Positions 43,120 through 53,145 of a stretch of 64,000 nt of DNA are shown here, piece by piece. Numbering within the stretch: the stretch's first letter is position 1; each line of letters starts with the position of its first letter. The DNA is from Thermoflexus sp. (lineage in GTDB: Bacteria; Chloroflexota; Anaerolineae; Thermoflexales; Thermoflexaceae): positions 1 to 64,000 of the forward strand of contig NZ_DAOUCJ010000031.1 in assembly GCF_034432235.1 (NCBI RefSeq), written 5' to 3'. The notes below the pieces were generated by a model. It worked only from the letters and a program-made list of their open reading frames with translations. It did no database searches and had not been told where the DNA came from. A program made the position numbers and the translations under genes.

Positions 43120-45631
43120 GGTCGCGCGACGCCATGGGCCGCCGATCCTCCTGTTCGCCGCGTTATCGGTCGCGCTGACCTGGCCGGTGGCGCTGACAGC
43201 GTCCTCGCATCTTGAGAACGATGGGGATGCCGTGTTGAACGCGTGGACGCTGGGATGGGTGGCGACTCATTTGCGACATCCCGCCCAGCTCCCCCACGCG
43301 CCCAATTTTTATCCTTACCCTTACACGCTGTATTTTTCCGAACATCTCATCGGGGCCGCGCTGTTGATCGCGCCGGTGATCGGGCTCACGGGCAACCCGG
43401 TGCTGGCCTACAACGTGCTGTTCCTCTCCGCCTTTGTTCTCTCCGCCGGGTCCATGTATGCCCTCGTTTCCTGGATGACGGGGGATCGATCGGCGGCGAT
43501 GCTGAGCGGAATGCTATTCGCCTCTATGACGCTTCGGTTCGGGCCTTCGCCCCAGCTCCAGGTTTTGCTGAATTTCGGGATCCCACTGGCTCTTCTGTTC
43601 TTCCTGCGGGCCCTGCGGACCGGTCGATGTCGAGATGTCGTGGGGTTGGGGGGGGTCTTCGCGCTCCAGTTTCTGATATCGCTCTATCACGGCCTGTTCA
43701 CAGCGGTGGGTTTAATCAGCGTGGGAGCCGAACAGCTTATGCGCAACCCCCGGGCCCGCCGGGCCGCCCTCTGGGGGAGGATCGCCCTCGCCATGGCCGC
43801 CGCGGCCGGGCTTCTGCTTCCGGTCACATGGCCTTACCTGGAGGCGCGCCGCTGGGTGGGAGCGCGGGGGCTGGATCAGCAGGCCCTCTTTGGGGCGCTC
43901 AGCTACCTGCTGGTACCCCATGGACATCTTTACGCCGCGCTCCCACCTTTCCGCGAGGTCCACCGGTATGCCCACATTGAGACCCTTTTCCCGGGGGTGG
44001 TGCCCCTGGCGCTGGCCGCCTATGGCCTTTGGCGGAGCCGCTCTCCCTGGCGCCGGCCCTTCGCCCTGTTGCTGGCCCTGGGATGGATATTCTCCCTCGG
44101 CCCGGCGCTCCGTCTGCGGCTGGAGGATCCGCCGCTGATCCCGGCGATGCCTTATGTTCTCCTCTGGCGCTTCTTCCCGGGCTTTCAGGCCATCCGCGTC
44201 CCCGCTCGGATGTTTGTGCTGGCTCAGCTGGGCCTGGCCGGGCTGGCCGGCCTTGGCTGGCACGCGTGGCACCCCCGGCGGATCCCTCGAGCCGGGGGGG
44301 TTCTCGCCGTGCTGGCCCTGGCGACCCTGGAAGCCTATCGGGGTCCCTTCCCCCGGTATCCGGCGCCGCAGCCCTTGCCGGATCTGGACCGGCACCTCGC
44401 CAGCCATCGCCCGACAAGCCCCTTTATCGAGCTTCCCACTCTCCGAACCCTGGACGTGCTGTCCGATGCCGAGACCATGCGCCGGTTGACCCATGCCCAG
44501 TTTGCCACCCTGTATCGAGGGCAACCGACGCCCATTGGCTACAGCGGGTTCTTTCCTCCCCTGTTCTGGGAGGTGGCGGATCGTCTCCTGGTCTTCCCAT
44601 CCCGTGAGAGCCTGGCTTTTTTGGAAGATCTGGGTGTACGGGCCATCCTGGTTCGAACCGATGGCTGGGCTCCGGGGGAGCGGGAGGCCCTGGAGGCCCG
44701 CTGGGCGCTGTTCCGGGATTCCTTTGAGAGGGAGGCGGAAACGCCCGCCGGGACGCTCTACTGGATTCGGGAGCGCCCGCGGTCCACGGTCGGGGAAATC
44801 GACGTCACCGGCGTGCCCGTGGGGGATCGGATCTGGATCTTCCTGAATCTCCCACGGGGCGCGTGGCCCTGGCGGATCTCGATCACGCCCGGTCGCTATC
44901 GACTGGAGATCACCCCGCTGAACCGCGCGAGCGTCCCTCCCTCTTATGTCCTGGAGGGGGCTCTCCCCCGCGTTCTGCCGTTCTACCTGGAGAAGTTGCC
45001 CATCGGGGTTCTCCCCCTGCCCGCAGACATCCAGGCGTTCAAAGTGGAGGGCTGGGTGGAAGGAGGGGACAGCGGGCGGCTGGAGCTTCCCCCGGCCCGG
45101 CGGATCCTCCTCCGGCGTGTGGTCTTCCTGGAGGAACCTTTATCCGCCCTTCCAGCTACCTATCGCATGCCCATGATCGAATTCCAGAACGGCATCGTCC
45201 TGGGGGTGATCGCCCTGAGTGGAGAGGCCTTCTGTCCGGGCGAGGCCCTTGAGTTCACCATGCTCTGGAACGTGAGGGATGTGCAGGCCTTCCAGGCTCA
45301 GGAGCGCGTGCCGGTGGTGTTTCTCCACCTTCACGATCGAGGGGGCCGAATGGTGGGGGGTCGGGATCTGCCCCTCGATTTCGGAATCAAATCCTTCCGC
45401 GAGTGGGGACCGGGAGAGGTGATCGCTCAAGGATATCGGGTGACTCTTCCGCTCGATCTGCCTCCTGGCCCGGCCTCCATGGTGATTGGGCTCTACCCGC
45501 TGGGCCAGCCGGAGCCAGGGAGCCGCTGGCCGATCCGATCGGCCCGCGCGCCGCTCTGGGAGCATGCCGCGGCGGTAGGGGCAACCATCGAGATCCTTCC
45601 GAGTCCATGTCGGATCCCGGAGGGGCGCTGA
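43079..45631 (+). CDS. polytopic membrane protein (GT-C-like) with C-terminal beta-rich domain
   Basis: 850 aa from ATG 43079, 41 nt inside the preceding gene; ATG 43046 is the alternative and no start exists after the overlap. About ten helices up to residue 440, with loop motifs NDGDAVLNAWTLGW and NFYPYPYTLYFSEHLIG. The long soluble C-terminus includes a beta-rich region (EFTMLWNVRDVQAFQAQERV, then LPLDLPPGPASMVIGLYPLG) similar to the cluster's module. It is a paralogue of the protein at 51017-53116 (same 'GDxLLNTW ... YP ... YSE' layout), which may be an active-site loop with acidic residues. Confidence 0.75.
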   Translation: MAKWWICWTSRFAEVARRHGPPILLFAALSVALTWPVALTASSHLENDGDAVLNAWTLGWVATHLRHPAQLPHAPNFYPYPYTLYFSEHLIGAALLIAPVIGLTGNPVLAYNVLFLSAFVLSAGSMYALVSWMTGDRSAAMLSGMLFASMTLRFGPSPQLQVLLNFGIPLALLFFLRALRTGRCRDVVGLGGVFALQFLISLYHGLFTAVGLISVGAEQLMRNPRARRAALWGRIALAMAAAAGLLLPVTWPYLEARRWVGARGLDQQALFGALSYLLVPHGHLYAALPPFREVHRYAHIETLFPGVVPLALAAYGLWRSRSPWRRPFALLLALGWIFSLGPALRLRLEDPPLIPAMPYVLLWRFFPGFQAIRVPARMFVLAQLGLAGLAGLGWHAWHPRRIPRAGGVLAVLALATLEAYRGPFPRYPAPQPLPDLDRHLASHRPTSPFIELPTLRTLDVLSDAETMRRLTHAQFATLYRGQPTPIGYSGFFPPLFWEVADRLLVFPSRESLAFLEDLGVRAILVRTDGWAPGEREALEARWALFRDSFEREAETPAGTLYWIRERPRSTVGEIDVTGVPVGDRIWIFLNLPRGAWPWRISITPGRYRLEITPLNRASVPPSYVLEGALPRVLPFYLEKLPIGVLPLPADIQAFKVEGWVEGGDSGRLELPPARRILLRRVVFLEEPLSALPATYRMPMIEFQNGIVLGVIALSGEAFCPGEALEFTMLWNVRDVQAFQAQERVPVVFLHLHDRGGRMVGGRDLPLDFGIKSFREWGPGEVIAQGYRVTLPLDLPPGPASMVIGLYPLGQPEPGSRWPIRSARAPLWEHAAAVGATIEILPSPCRIPEGR

Positions 45632-45632
45632 G

Positions 45633-48308
45633 ATGGTGCGGGAGCGGGGCTTCTGGCTGATGATGCTGGGCCTCCTGATGCTGGTGGAGCCGATGATCCG
45701 TCCTGGCCTGCCGCCCACTGAGGATGGGGTGATCCACGCCTATCGGGTTCTGGAGATGGATCGCCTCTGGCGGGTCGGGGTTTTTTACTCCCGCTGGGCG
45801 CCGGATCTGGCCTTCGGCCTGGGCACGCCGCTCTTTCACTTCCTTGGGCCGCTCTTCCCATGGCTGGGAGCCCTGGGGAGGTGGATAGGGCTTCCGCTGG
45901 AGCTCAGCATCAAGATCCCCCTTGCCGGGCTGTTGTTGCTGGGGAGCGCAGGGGTCTACGGGCTGGCGCGTCTTTGGGGCCTTTCGGAGCCGGCCAGCCT
46001 CATAGCGGGTCTCGCCTTCGCCAGCGCTCCCTTTCGGGTGCGGGAGCTCTACGGGCAGGGCGACTACCCCCAGTATCTGGCGACCAGTCTGCTGCCGTGG
46101 GCCCTGTTCGCCCTCCACCGTGTGCTGCGGGGAGGAAGGGGGGGCTGGCGCTTCGCTGCCGCATGGACGATCGCATGGCTTCCTTTAAGCCATAACATCA
46201 GCGCGCTCTTGAGCGTCCCGATCCTTCTCGGATACAGCTTGCTGGTCATCGGGGTGGAGGGGATGTCATGGCGTCGTATCCTCCGCATCCTGCATGTTCT
46301 GGCAATCGGCGCCGGCCTGGCCGCTTTCTTCGTGTTGCCGGCTCTGGCTGACCGTTCCCTCGTGCATCTGGATCGATTGCTCCAGGGGGAGTATGACTTC
46401 CGGAAACATTTCGTAGATCTGGGGACGCTGCTCTCCATGCCGCCCCTTCGGGATGATCGGCTGGGGAATCGACGGCTGATCCTGACCCTGGGACTCCATC
46501 AGGTGCTCCTCTCGCTGCCGGCCTGGTGGGGACTGGTCCGGTCGGATCAACGACGGGGGCTGACCCTCGGTTGCGCGGGGGGGCTGGCGGGGATGATCGC
46601 GATGATGCTTCCCGTCTCCCGGCCCGTATGGGAAGCGATCCCCCTGCTGGCCTATGCGGAGTTCCCATGGCGATGGCTCGGGATCGCCGCGCTTCCCCTG
46701 GCGCTGCTGGTTGGCCTGGCTGTGGACGCCATGCCCCCTCGCTGGCGAGGCGGGGCTGCTCTCCTCTTCTCTATGCTTCTGATCGCTGGAAGCCTGGGGC
46801 TGCTCTACAACGGAGGCACGCCGGTTCGTCTGATTCGGCCGACCCTGGCCGATCTCCACGCTTACGAGCGCCGGCATCGCTATCCCGGCCTGACCAGTGT
46901 GGGAGAGCTCTTCCCGCGATGGGTGCAGGGCGAGATCGAAGGCTCCTCCCTGGAGGCCGCTTATCTGGAAGGCCGAGAGCCGATCCGGCTGGATCGGAGC
47001 AGTTTGCCGCCGGGCGCGGACGTCCGTGTCCTCCATTTGGGCGCGCTGGATCAGCGCTATCAGGTGGCGCTCCCGGTGGGGGTCGATCTCCGGTTTGAGG
47101 TCCTGGCGTTCCCTGGATGGACGGTGCGGATGGACGGGCGGCCGGCCGTTACATGGGCGGAGGCGGGAACCGGGAGATTGCGGGCCGAGATCCCCCCGGG
47201 GTCCCATGAGATTCGCCTCCGGTTTGAGCCGCTGCTCCACTGGCGGCTCCTGGAGCTGTTCTCCGCCGGGTTCGCGGCATTGGGCATCTGGCGGTGGGTG
47301 TTCCCACCGGGCGGGAGGATCCTTCGGCGTATTCCTTCAATCCTCCGCCGGGCCATGGCTCTTCCCGCATCCGCGGGGGCAGGCTGGCGTTCATGGTCGG
47401 TGGGCCAGCGTGCGATGGCCGCTCTCTTCATCGTCAGCCTCATCAGCCAGGCCCCCTATCGACTCTGGAACGCCACCCGCGCGCCGTTGGATCGGCCTCC
47501 CGGGCCGGCTGCCTATGTGCAGGCGGATTACGGAAGCCAGATCCGCCTGGTGGGATATCGTCTGGAACCTTCCCACGTGCCGCCGGGCGGGGAAGCACGG
47601 CTGATCCTGTGGTGGCGTCCCCTCCGGTTCATGGAAACTCAATACAGCGTGTATGTCCACGCGTATCCGGCCAGCGGAGAGCCCCGTCTGGCTTTCCAGA
47701 GCGATCACATGCATCCAGCGGACGTGCCCACGAACGCCTGGGATGTGGAACGAATCTATATGGATGGCCATCTCCTGCGCGTGCCCTCGGAGATCCCGCC
47801 CGGGCTCTACCGGATCCGAGTGGGCCTGTATGAGCGGCTCCACCCAGAGAGCCGATTGCGGATCGATGGCTCGGGGGAAGATGGATTCGACCTCCCGACG
47901 CCCCTGGTGGTCGCCCGCCCCATCCCCATGCTGCCGCAGCCCATCTCCTTTGGGGGAAAGATCCGCCTGGTCGGCGTGGAGCTTCCCTCCCGTTTAGCGC
48001 CGGGGGCGCCATGGACCCTGTGGCTGGCCTTCGAAGCCGTGTCCCCTATGGAAGCGGACTACACGCTTTTCGTGCATGTCGTCGATGAGAAAGGAGTGCA
48101 GAAGAGTCAGCGAGATCTCTGGCAACCCACCTCGCGCTGGCCGGGGGGAGTGAGCATCCCCATCGCTGTGGAGCTGGACGGCCCCCCTCATCCGGGCCGT
48201 TACTTCCTGCGGATCGGGTGGTATAAATGGCCGGAGATGATCCATCTGGCTCCCGAGTTCATGGCGGAGACCTTCTATCTTTACCCGGTGCCGATCGAGG
48301 TGAGGTGA
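45633..48308 (+). CDS. PTPS-related (PF10131-like) membrane protein with two beta-sandwich modules
   Basis: 891 aa; ATG 45633 follows GGAGGGG. N-terminal loop HAYRVLEMDRLWRVGVFYSR with WAPDLAFGLGTPLFHFLGPL is the mark of the '6-pyruvoyl-tetrahydropterin synthase-related' membrane family, a GT-C-like group whose name is historical and not functional. Helices continue to about residue 365, then a YfhO-like ending (VLAFPGWTVRMDGRPAV). Two modules close the protein: YSVYVHAYPASGEPRLAFQS/IPPGLYRIRVGLYERLH and YTLFVHVVDEKGVQKSQRDL/HPGRYFLRIGWYKW. Tandem paralogue of the next gene. Confidence 0.8.
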   Translation: MVRERGFWLMMLGLLMLVEPMIRPGLPPTEDGVIHAYRVLEMDRLWRVGVFYSRWAPDLAFGLGTPLFHFLGPLFPWLGALGRWIGLPLELSIKIPLAGLLLLGSAGVYGLARLWGLSEPASLIAGLAFASAPFRVRELYGQGDYPQYLATSLLPWALFALHRVLRGGRGGWRFAAAWTIAWLPLSHNISALLSVPILLGYSLLVIGVEGMSWRRILRILHVLAIGAGLAAFFVLPALADRSLVHLDRLLQGEYDFRKHFVDLGTLLSMPPLRDDRLGNRRLILTLGLHQVLLSLPAWWGLVRSDQRRGLTLGCAGGLAGMIAMMLPVSRPVWEAIPLLAYAEFPWRWLGIAALPLALLVGLAVDAMPPRWRGGAALLFSMLLIAGSLGLLYNGGTPVRLIRPTLADLHAYERRHRYPGLTSVGELFPRWVQGEIEGSSLEAAYLEGREPIRLDRSSLPPGADVRVLHLGALDQRYQVALPVGVDLRFEVLAFPGWTVRMDGRPAVTWAEAGTGRLRAEIPPGSHEIRLRFEPLLHWRLLELFSAGFAALGIWRWVFPPGGRILRRIPSILRRAMALPASAGAGWRSWSVGQRAMAALFIVSLISQAPYRLWNATRAPLDRPPGPAAYVQADYGSQIRLVGYRLEPSHVPPGGEARLILWWRPLRFMETQYSVYVHAYPASGEPRLAFQSDHMHPADVPTNAWDVERIYMDGHLLRVPSEIPPGLYRIRVGLYERLHPESRLRIDGSGEDGFDLPTPLVVARPIPMLPQPISFGGKIRLVGVELPSRLAPGAPWTLWLAFEAVSPMEADYTLFVHVVDEKGVQKSQRDLWQPTSRWPGGVSIPIAVELDGPPHPGRYFLRIGWYKWPEMIHLAPEFMAETFYLYPVPIEVR

Positions 48309-48314
48309 GAACGA

Positions 48315-51020
48315 ATGCGAGGGCTCTGGCGAGAACGAGGTCTCTGGCTGATGGGGATCGGGATGGTGCCGGTTTGCGGACCGCTGCTGTGGGCCGGCTT
48401 CCCCCCCTCCCATGATGGCGTGCTGCACGTATATCGGGTCCTGGAGATGGATCGCATGTGGCGCGCGGGGGTGTTCTATCCCCGCTGGGCCCCCGATTTG
48501 GTGTCCGGGTTGGGTTACCCGCTGTTTCATTTTCTTGGGCCGCTGTTCCCCTGGCTGGGCGCGCTGGGGATGCGGCTGGGGCTCGACCTGGAGAGCAGTG
48601 TGAAGCTCGCCCTGGCCCTTCTGGTGGGGTTGGGGGGCACCGGGGTTTACCGGCTGGCCCGCCGATGGGGGATTCACGAGGTGGGAGCCATGATCGCTGG
48701 GCTGGCTTACGTTTACGCCCCGTTCCGGGTCCGCGAGCTTTACTGGCAGGGGGACTTCCCGCAGTATCTGGCGCTGAGTTTGCTCCCCTGGGCCATGGGT
48801 GCCTTCCATGGATATCTGCAGGAGGGGGGATGGGCCCAGCGCTGGAAAGCAGGGGTGGCCTATAGCCTGCTCCTGCTCAGCCACAACATCACCGCCATGC
48901 TGGGCACGATCGCCCTTCTCGGCTACGGCGTTCTGGTCTGGGCGGCAGAGCGCCCCCCGCGCCGGCGGTTATGGGGAGCCCTGTGGGCCCTCGGGCTGGG
49001 AGTGGGGCTGGCCGCGTTCTTCGTGGTTCCGGCCCTGCTCGATCGGCCGCTGGTTCACCTGGATCGCCTGCTCCAGGGCCACTTTGATTTCCGAAAGCAC
49101 TTCCTCGGGTTGGATCGCTTGCTCTCCTTTGTGCCCATGCAGGATCAGAGCATGGGCAATCCCCAGGAGGTGCTGACCCTGGGCGCCCATCAGGTCCTGC
49201 TGGCCGCTGCTGCTCTTCTCGGCTGGGGAGGATGGACCCGCCCTCAGCGGATCCTGGCAGCAGGTGCCTGGCTGGGGCTGATTGGGATGATCGGGCTCAT
49301 GACGGCGCCCGCCCGTCCGCTATGGGAGCATTTGCCGTTGCTGGCCTACTCGGAGTTCCCGTGGCGCTGGCTGGGCATCGCCGGGCTCCCCACCGCCTTG
49401 CTGATCGGATTGGGGATGGAAGGGTTGCGGCGATCCGGATGGCGGGCCATGGGAGCGGCCGTCGCCGGGCTGGCCCTGATGTTGGGCGTTGCGCCGCTGC
49501 TGTATCCCTTCGGTCGGTTCACGGTTCTCCGCCAGGCCACCCTGGCGGATTTGCAGGCCTTCGATCGGGCAGCGGGCCTGATCGGCCTCACCAGTGTGGG
49601 CGAGCTCCTGCCTCGCACGGTGCTCGCTCGGGAGATCCCACCCTCTCCCCTGGAAGAGGCTTACCGTCGGGGCGAGGAGCCGGTTCGCCTGGATTCCGCC
49701 TCGCTTCCCTCCGGCGCGACGGCCCGTCCGCTCTCCCTGGGCCCGCTGGATCAGCGTTTCTGGGTCGATCTTCCGGTGGGCGCCACGTTGCGGTTCTGGG
49801 TCTTTGCGTTCCCAGGCTGGCAGGTTCAGGTGGATGGGCGTCCGGTTTCCGTGGGGGCAGTTGGGGAGCTGGGTCTGCTCCATGCCGCCGTCCCTGTTGG
49901 AAGCCATGAAATCCGGTTGTGTTTTTGCGGTCGATGGGACTGGCGGTTGCTGGAGCTGTTCTCGCTGGGACTTGGGCTGGCCGGCTTCGGCCAGTGGTGG
50001 ACTCGCCGTGTTCGTTCCCGGCCGCAAGCGGTAGCGGGGATCTCTCCCCATCCTCTCTCCCAGAGGGAGTGGATGGCCCTGGCCGCTTTCTGGGCTCTGA
50101 TCCTGGGCGTGAAGTTTCTCTATGTGGATCCTCACACCCGCTGGTTTCGTCCGCGATCCGATCCGGATCATCCCCCGGGCATGCGCGAGCGGGCGGATGT
50201 CGACTTCGGCGGCCGCATTCGTCTGCTGGGCTATGCGGCCTCTCCCCCCGCGTGGGTGATCGAACCGGGAGAGCGCCTGATCCTCACCCTGTGGTGGCGC
50301 GGGCTGCAGGAGATGAACACACAATACAGCGTTTACGTGCATGGGCTGGAAGCCCTCCCGCCCCACCGGTTGCGGTTCCAGAGCGATCACATGCATCCGG
50401 GGGACATGCCCACGACGGCATCCCCGTGGCGGGAGGAGCGTTATATTCGGGATGTCCACGTCATTCGGATCCCAGCGGATCTCTCCCCCGGGCCTTATCG
50501 GTTGAAGGTGGGATTATATGAGAGAGATCACCCCGAGCAAACCCTTTCGGTGGATGGCTCTGGGGAAAACGGATATATGCTCCCGCATATCCTGCTGGTC
50601 AACCGGCCGATGCCGCCCGCCGCCCGCCTGCCGGAGCCGATCTCCTTTGGAGGGGCTCTCCGCCTGGTCGGCGCGGAGCTCCCGACGAAGATCCCCCGGG
50701 GCCAGCCGTGGCGGCTCTGGTTTTACTGGGAGGCGGAGCGTCCAATCGATCGCTCCTATACGCTCTTCGTTCATCGAACGGATGAAAGCGGGGCGGTTCG
50801 AGGGCAGCGGGATGCTCCGCCCTATTCTGGCGCGTTCGAAACCTCCCGCTGGCCCCCGGGAATCATCATCGCCATCCCGGTTGAGCTGGAAGGGATCGAT
50901 CAGGTGGGATGGTATCATCTCCGAATCGGCTGGTATGAATGGCCCTCGCTGACGCATCTGAACCTCCCTTCCGGGGAGACCGCCTATATCCTTCCCCGTC
51001 CGATCGAGGTGAGCCCGTGA
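48315..51020 (+). CDS. PTPS-related membrane protein, tandem paralogue, with two beta-sandwich modules
   Basis: 901 aa; GAGGTGAG precedes ATG 48315. It matches the preceding protein from end to end: VYRVLEMDRMWRAGVFYPRW, LVSGLGYPLFHFLGPLFPWL, YAPFRVRELYWQGDFPQYLA, and in the soluble part FQSDHMHPGDMPTT and DGSGENGY. Both proteins end in two modules of the same order, so the duplication covered the whole gene. Conserved acidic residues sit in the first external loop (SHDGVLHVY). The stop overlaps the next start as GTGA. Confidence 0.8.
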   Translation: MRGLWRERGLWLMGIGMVPVCGPLLWAGFPPSHDGVLHVYRVLEMDRMWRAGVFYPRWAPDLVSGLGYPLFHFLGPLFPWLGALGMRLGLDLESSVKLALALLVGLGGTGVYRLARRWGIHEVGAMIAGLAYVYAPFRVRELYWQGDFPQYLALSLLPWAMGAFHGYLQEGGWAQRWKAGVAYSLLLLSHNITAMLGTIALLGYGVLVWAAERPPRRRLWGALWALGLGVGLAAFFVVPALLDRPLVHLDRLLQGHFDFRKHFLGLDRLLSFVPMQDQSMGNPQEVLTLGAHQVLLAAAALLGWGGWTRPQRILAAGAWLGLIGMIGLMTAPARPLWEHLPLLAYSEFPWRWLGIAGLPTALLIGLGMEGLRRSGWRAMGAAVAGLALMLGVAPLLYPFGRFTVLRQATLADLQAFDRAAGLIGLTSVGELLPRTVLAREIPPSPLEEAYRRGEEPVRLDSASLPSGATARPLSLGPLDQRFWVDLPVGATLRFWVFAFPGWQVQVDGRPVSVGAVGELGLLHAAVPVGSHEIRLCFCGRWDWRLLELFSLGLGLAGFGQWWTRRVRSRPQAVAGISPHPLSQREWMALAAFWALILGVKFLYVDPHTRWFRPRSDPDHPPGMRERADVDFGGRIRLLGYAASPPAWVIEPGERLILTLWWRGLQEMNTQYSVYVHGLEALPPHRLRFQSDHMHPGDMPTTASPWREERYIRDVHVIRIPADLSPGPYRLKVGLYERDHPEQTLSVDGSGENGYMLPHILLVNRPMPPAARLPEPISFGGALRLVGAELPTKIPRGQPWRLWFYWEAERPIDRSYTLFVHRTDESGAVRGQRDAPPYSGAFETSRWPPGIIIAIPVELEGIDQVGWYHLRIGWYEWPSLTHLNLPSGETAYILPRPIEVSP

Positions 51021-53116
51021 AGCGGCGCGCCTTCCTCCAGGACGGAACCATCGCCCTGGCCTACGCCCTCTGGTCCATCTTGCTGACCGCTCCGCTCGTC
51101 TTTCGAATGGCGGACGCCCTTCCTCAGGACCTGGGGGATCCCCTGCTGAATACGTGGATCCTGGCCTGGGAGACCCGGGCACTGGTGGACCGTCCCGGAG
51201 CGTTCTTCGACGCACCGATCTTTTATCCGCATCGCGGGACACTGGCGTATTCTGAGCCCCTGCTGGGGATCCTGCCCTTTGCCTTCTCCTTCATGCTGGG
51301 AACGGGGATCCCGGCCCTGGGTTACAATATGGCTTTCCTTTTCTCTTTCTGGATCGCCGCGATGGGGATGGCGCGGCTGGTGCGGGCGTGGGGCGGAGGC
51401 CGTCGGGCGGCGTTTGTCGCCGGGTGGCTGTTCGCCGCCGCCCCCTATCGCTTCGCCCACCTGATGCATCTGCAGCTGCTCTACGCCGGATGGATCCCGA
51501 TGGCCATGGCCGCGCTGATCCGATACCTGCGGCGGCCCACGTGGCGGCGGGCGTTCGACCTGTTGCTTTCTCTCCTTCTGATGACGCTCTCCAGCTGGCA
51601 TCTGGCGGTGTTCGGCGGCATCGCCCTCGTCCTCCTGGGCCTCTGGGGTCTGCGGGAGCAGCATCTCCTCCGGCCGGCCCTGAAAAAGATGGCCCTCGTG
51701 ATCCTCTTGGGGGGTCTTATCATCGGGAGTATCGCCGTGCCTTACTTCCGGGTGGCCCCCGAGCTGGCCCGCCATCGGGATCTGCGGCTGGCCCAGGAGT
51801 TCGCCGCATGGCCCATCGACGGGCTGGCCGCCGCTCCGATCCTGCGGATCCTGGGGCCGCTCACAGCTCCTTTCCGCATCCCTGGACATACCACCCACGA
51901 GGTGCAGCTGTATCCGGGCCTGGCTCCCCTCGTGATGGCCGCCATCGCCCTTCGAGCGTCATCGCGCGGGTGGGCGCGCGCCCTCCAGCGGATGGCGTGG
52001 GTGTGCATGGGGTTAGGCGCAGCGATGGCCCTGGGCCCGCGCTGGACCATAGGCCCGATCATCCTTCCAGGCCTTTACGCCGGCGTGGCTACCCTGTTCC
52101 CCGGCATCACGCTGATCCGAGCCATCGCACGCTGGTTCCTGCTGGCGTTGATCGGCCTGCACGGGCTGGCCGGGATCGGCCTTGCAGAGGCGTTTCGATC
52201 TTTCCGGAGGCGTGCCATACCCTTTGCCCTCGGGATGCTCGGCCTGGGCGCCCTGGAGGCCTGGGCGGTCCCCCTCCCGCTGGCGCCTCTTCCCCGGCCG
52301 TCGGCGCTGCCGCCGGTCTACCGCTGGCTGGCCCAGCAGCCCGGGGCGTTCGCTGTCGTGGAGCTGCCCGTCTTCCTCCCTCTGGATGCCGGTGAAACGA
52401 TGCGTATGTATGCCGCGCTGGTCCACGGCAAGCCTCTGATCATCGCCTACAGCGGATATATCCCACCGGACATCCGGGAGCTGCGGGAGCGGTTGCGAAC
52501 CTTCCCGGGTCGAGAAGCCCGGGAAGCGCTTGCCGCCCTGCGCGCCGTCGGCGTGCGCTACGTGCTGGTGGACGAGAGCAAGTCGGAGCTTCAGGGATTC
52601 TCCACCGCAGGGATTTGCGAGGTGTCTCGAGATCCGCGCTTCATGCCGGTGATCCGCATGGAGCCCTACTGGGTGTTCGAGCTCATCGAGCCGTCCCGGA
52701 AGTGGGGGGATCCCCCTGCGTTGCGTTCGATCCGTATTCCCTTCGGGGGGGTGGCCGCCTTGCGGGGCTATGGGGTCCGCTGGCTTTCGGAAACGGAAGC
52801 GGAGGTCTGGCTCGAGTGGGAAGCGGGCATGCAACCGGCCGGCAGCTATTCGATCACTGTGCAGGCTTTTGACAGCAAGAAAGAAAAAATCGCTCAGCAT
52901 GATGGACCGCCTCTTCATGGCGGGTATCCTTTTCTCTGCTGGCAGCCCGGGGAGCGGATCATGGATGTTCGAAGGCTATCGGCCGGGGGATTAAGGCAGG
53001 CGCGGTGGCTGGGTATCGGGATCTACGAGTGGCCTTCCCTGAAGCACCTGCCGGTTCCGCGCGAGACAGATCGGATCGGCGATCTCGTCCTTTTGCCCCT
53101 CTCGGAAGGGCCGTGA
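51017..53116 (+). CDS. polytopic GT-C-like membrane protein with short C-terminal module
   Basis: 699 aa from GTG 51017 (GTGA overlap). First loop LPQDLGDPLLNTWILAWETR, then IFYPHRGTLAYSEPLLG, and about ten more helices to residue 440. The soluble part contains VVELPVFLPLDAGETMRMYA and IIAYSGYIPPDIRELRERL, matching the equivalent region of the protein at 43079-45631. The C-terminal module (SYSITVQAFDSKKEKIAQHD, then RQARWLGIGIYEWPSLKHL) is shorter than in the neighbours. Function is unknown beyond likely glycan synthesis. Confidence 0.75.
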   Translation: MKRRAFLQDGTIALAYALWSILLTAPLVFRMADALPQDLGDPLLNTWILAWETRALVDRPGAFFDAPIFYPHRGTLAYSEPLLGILPFAFSFMLGTGIPALGYNMAFLFSFWIAAMGMARLVRAWGGGRRAAFVAGWLFAAAPYRFAHLMHLQLLYAGWIPMAMAALIRYLRRPTWRRAFDLLLSLLLMTLSSWHLAVFGGIALVLLGLWGLREQHLLRPALKKMALVILLGGLIIGSIAVPYFRVAPELARHRDLRLAQEFAAWPIDGLAAAPILRILGPLTAPFRIPGHTTHEVQLYPGLAPLVMAAIALRASSRGWARALQRMAWVCMGLGAAMALGPRWTIGPIILPGLYAGVATLFPGITLIRAIARWFLLALIGLHGLAGIGLAEAFRSFRRRAIPFALGMLGLGALEAWAVPLPLAPLPRPSALPPVYRWLAQQPGAFAVVELPVFLPLDAGETMRMYAALVHGKPLIIAYSGYIPPDIRELRERLRTFPGREAREALAALRAVGVRYVLVDESKSELQGFSTAGICEVSRDPRFMPVIRMEPYWVFELIEPSRKWGDPPALRSIRIPFGGVAALRGYGVRWLSETEAEVWLEWEAGMQPAGSYSITVQAFDSKKEKIAQHDGPPLHGGYPFLCWQPGERIMDVRRLSAGGLRQARWLGIGIYEWPSLKHLPVPRETDRIGDLVLLPLSEGP

Positions 53117-53145
53117 TCCCCTCTCAGGGAATGGGGAGGTGGACG

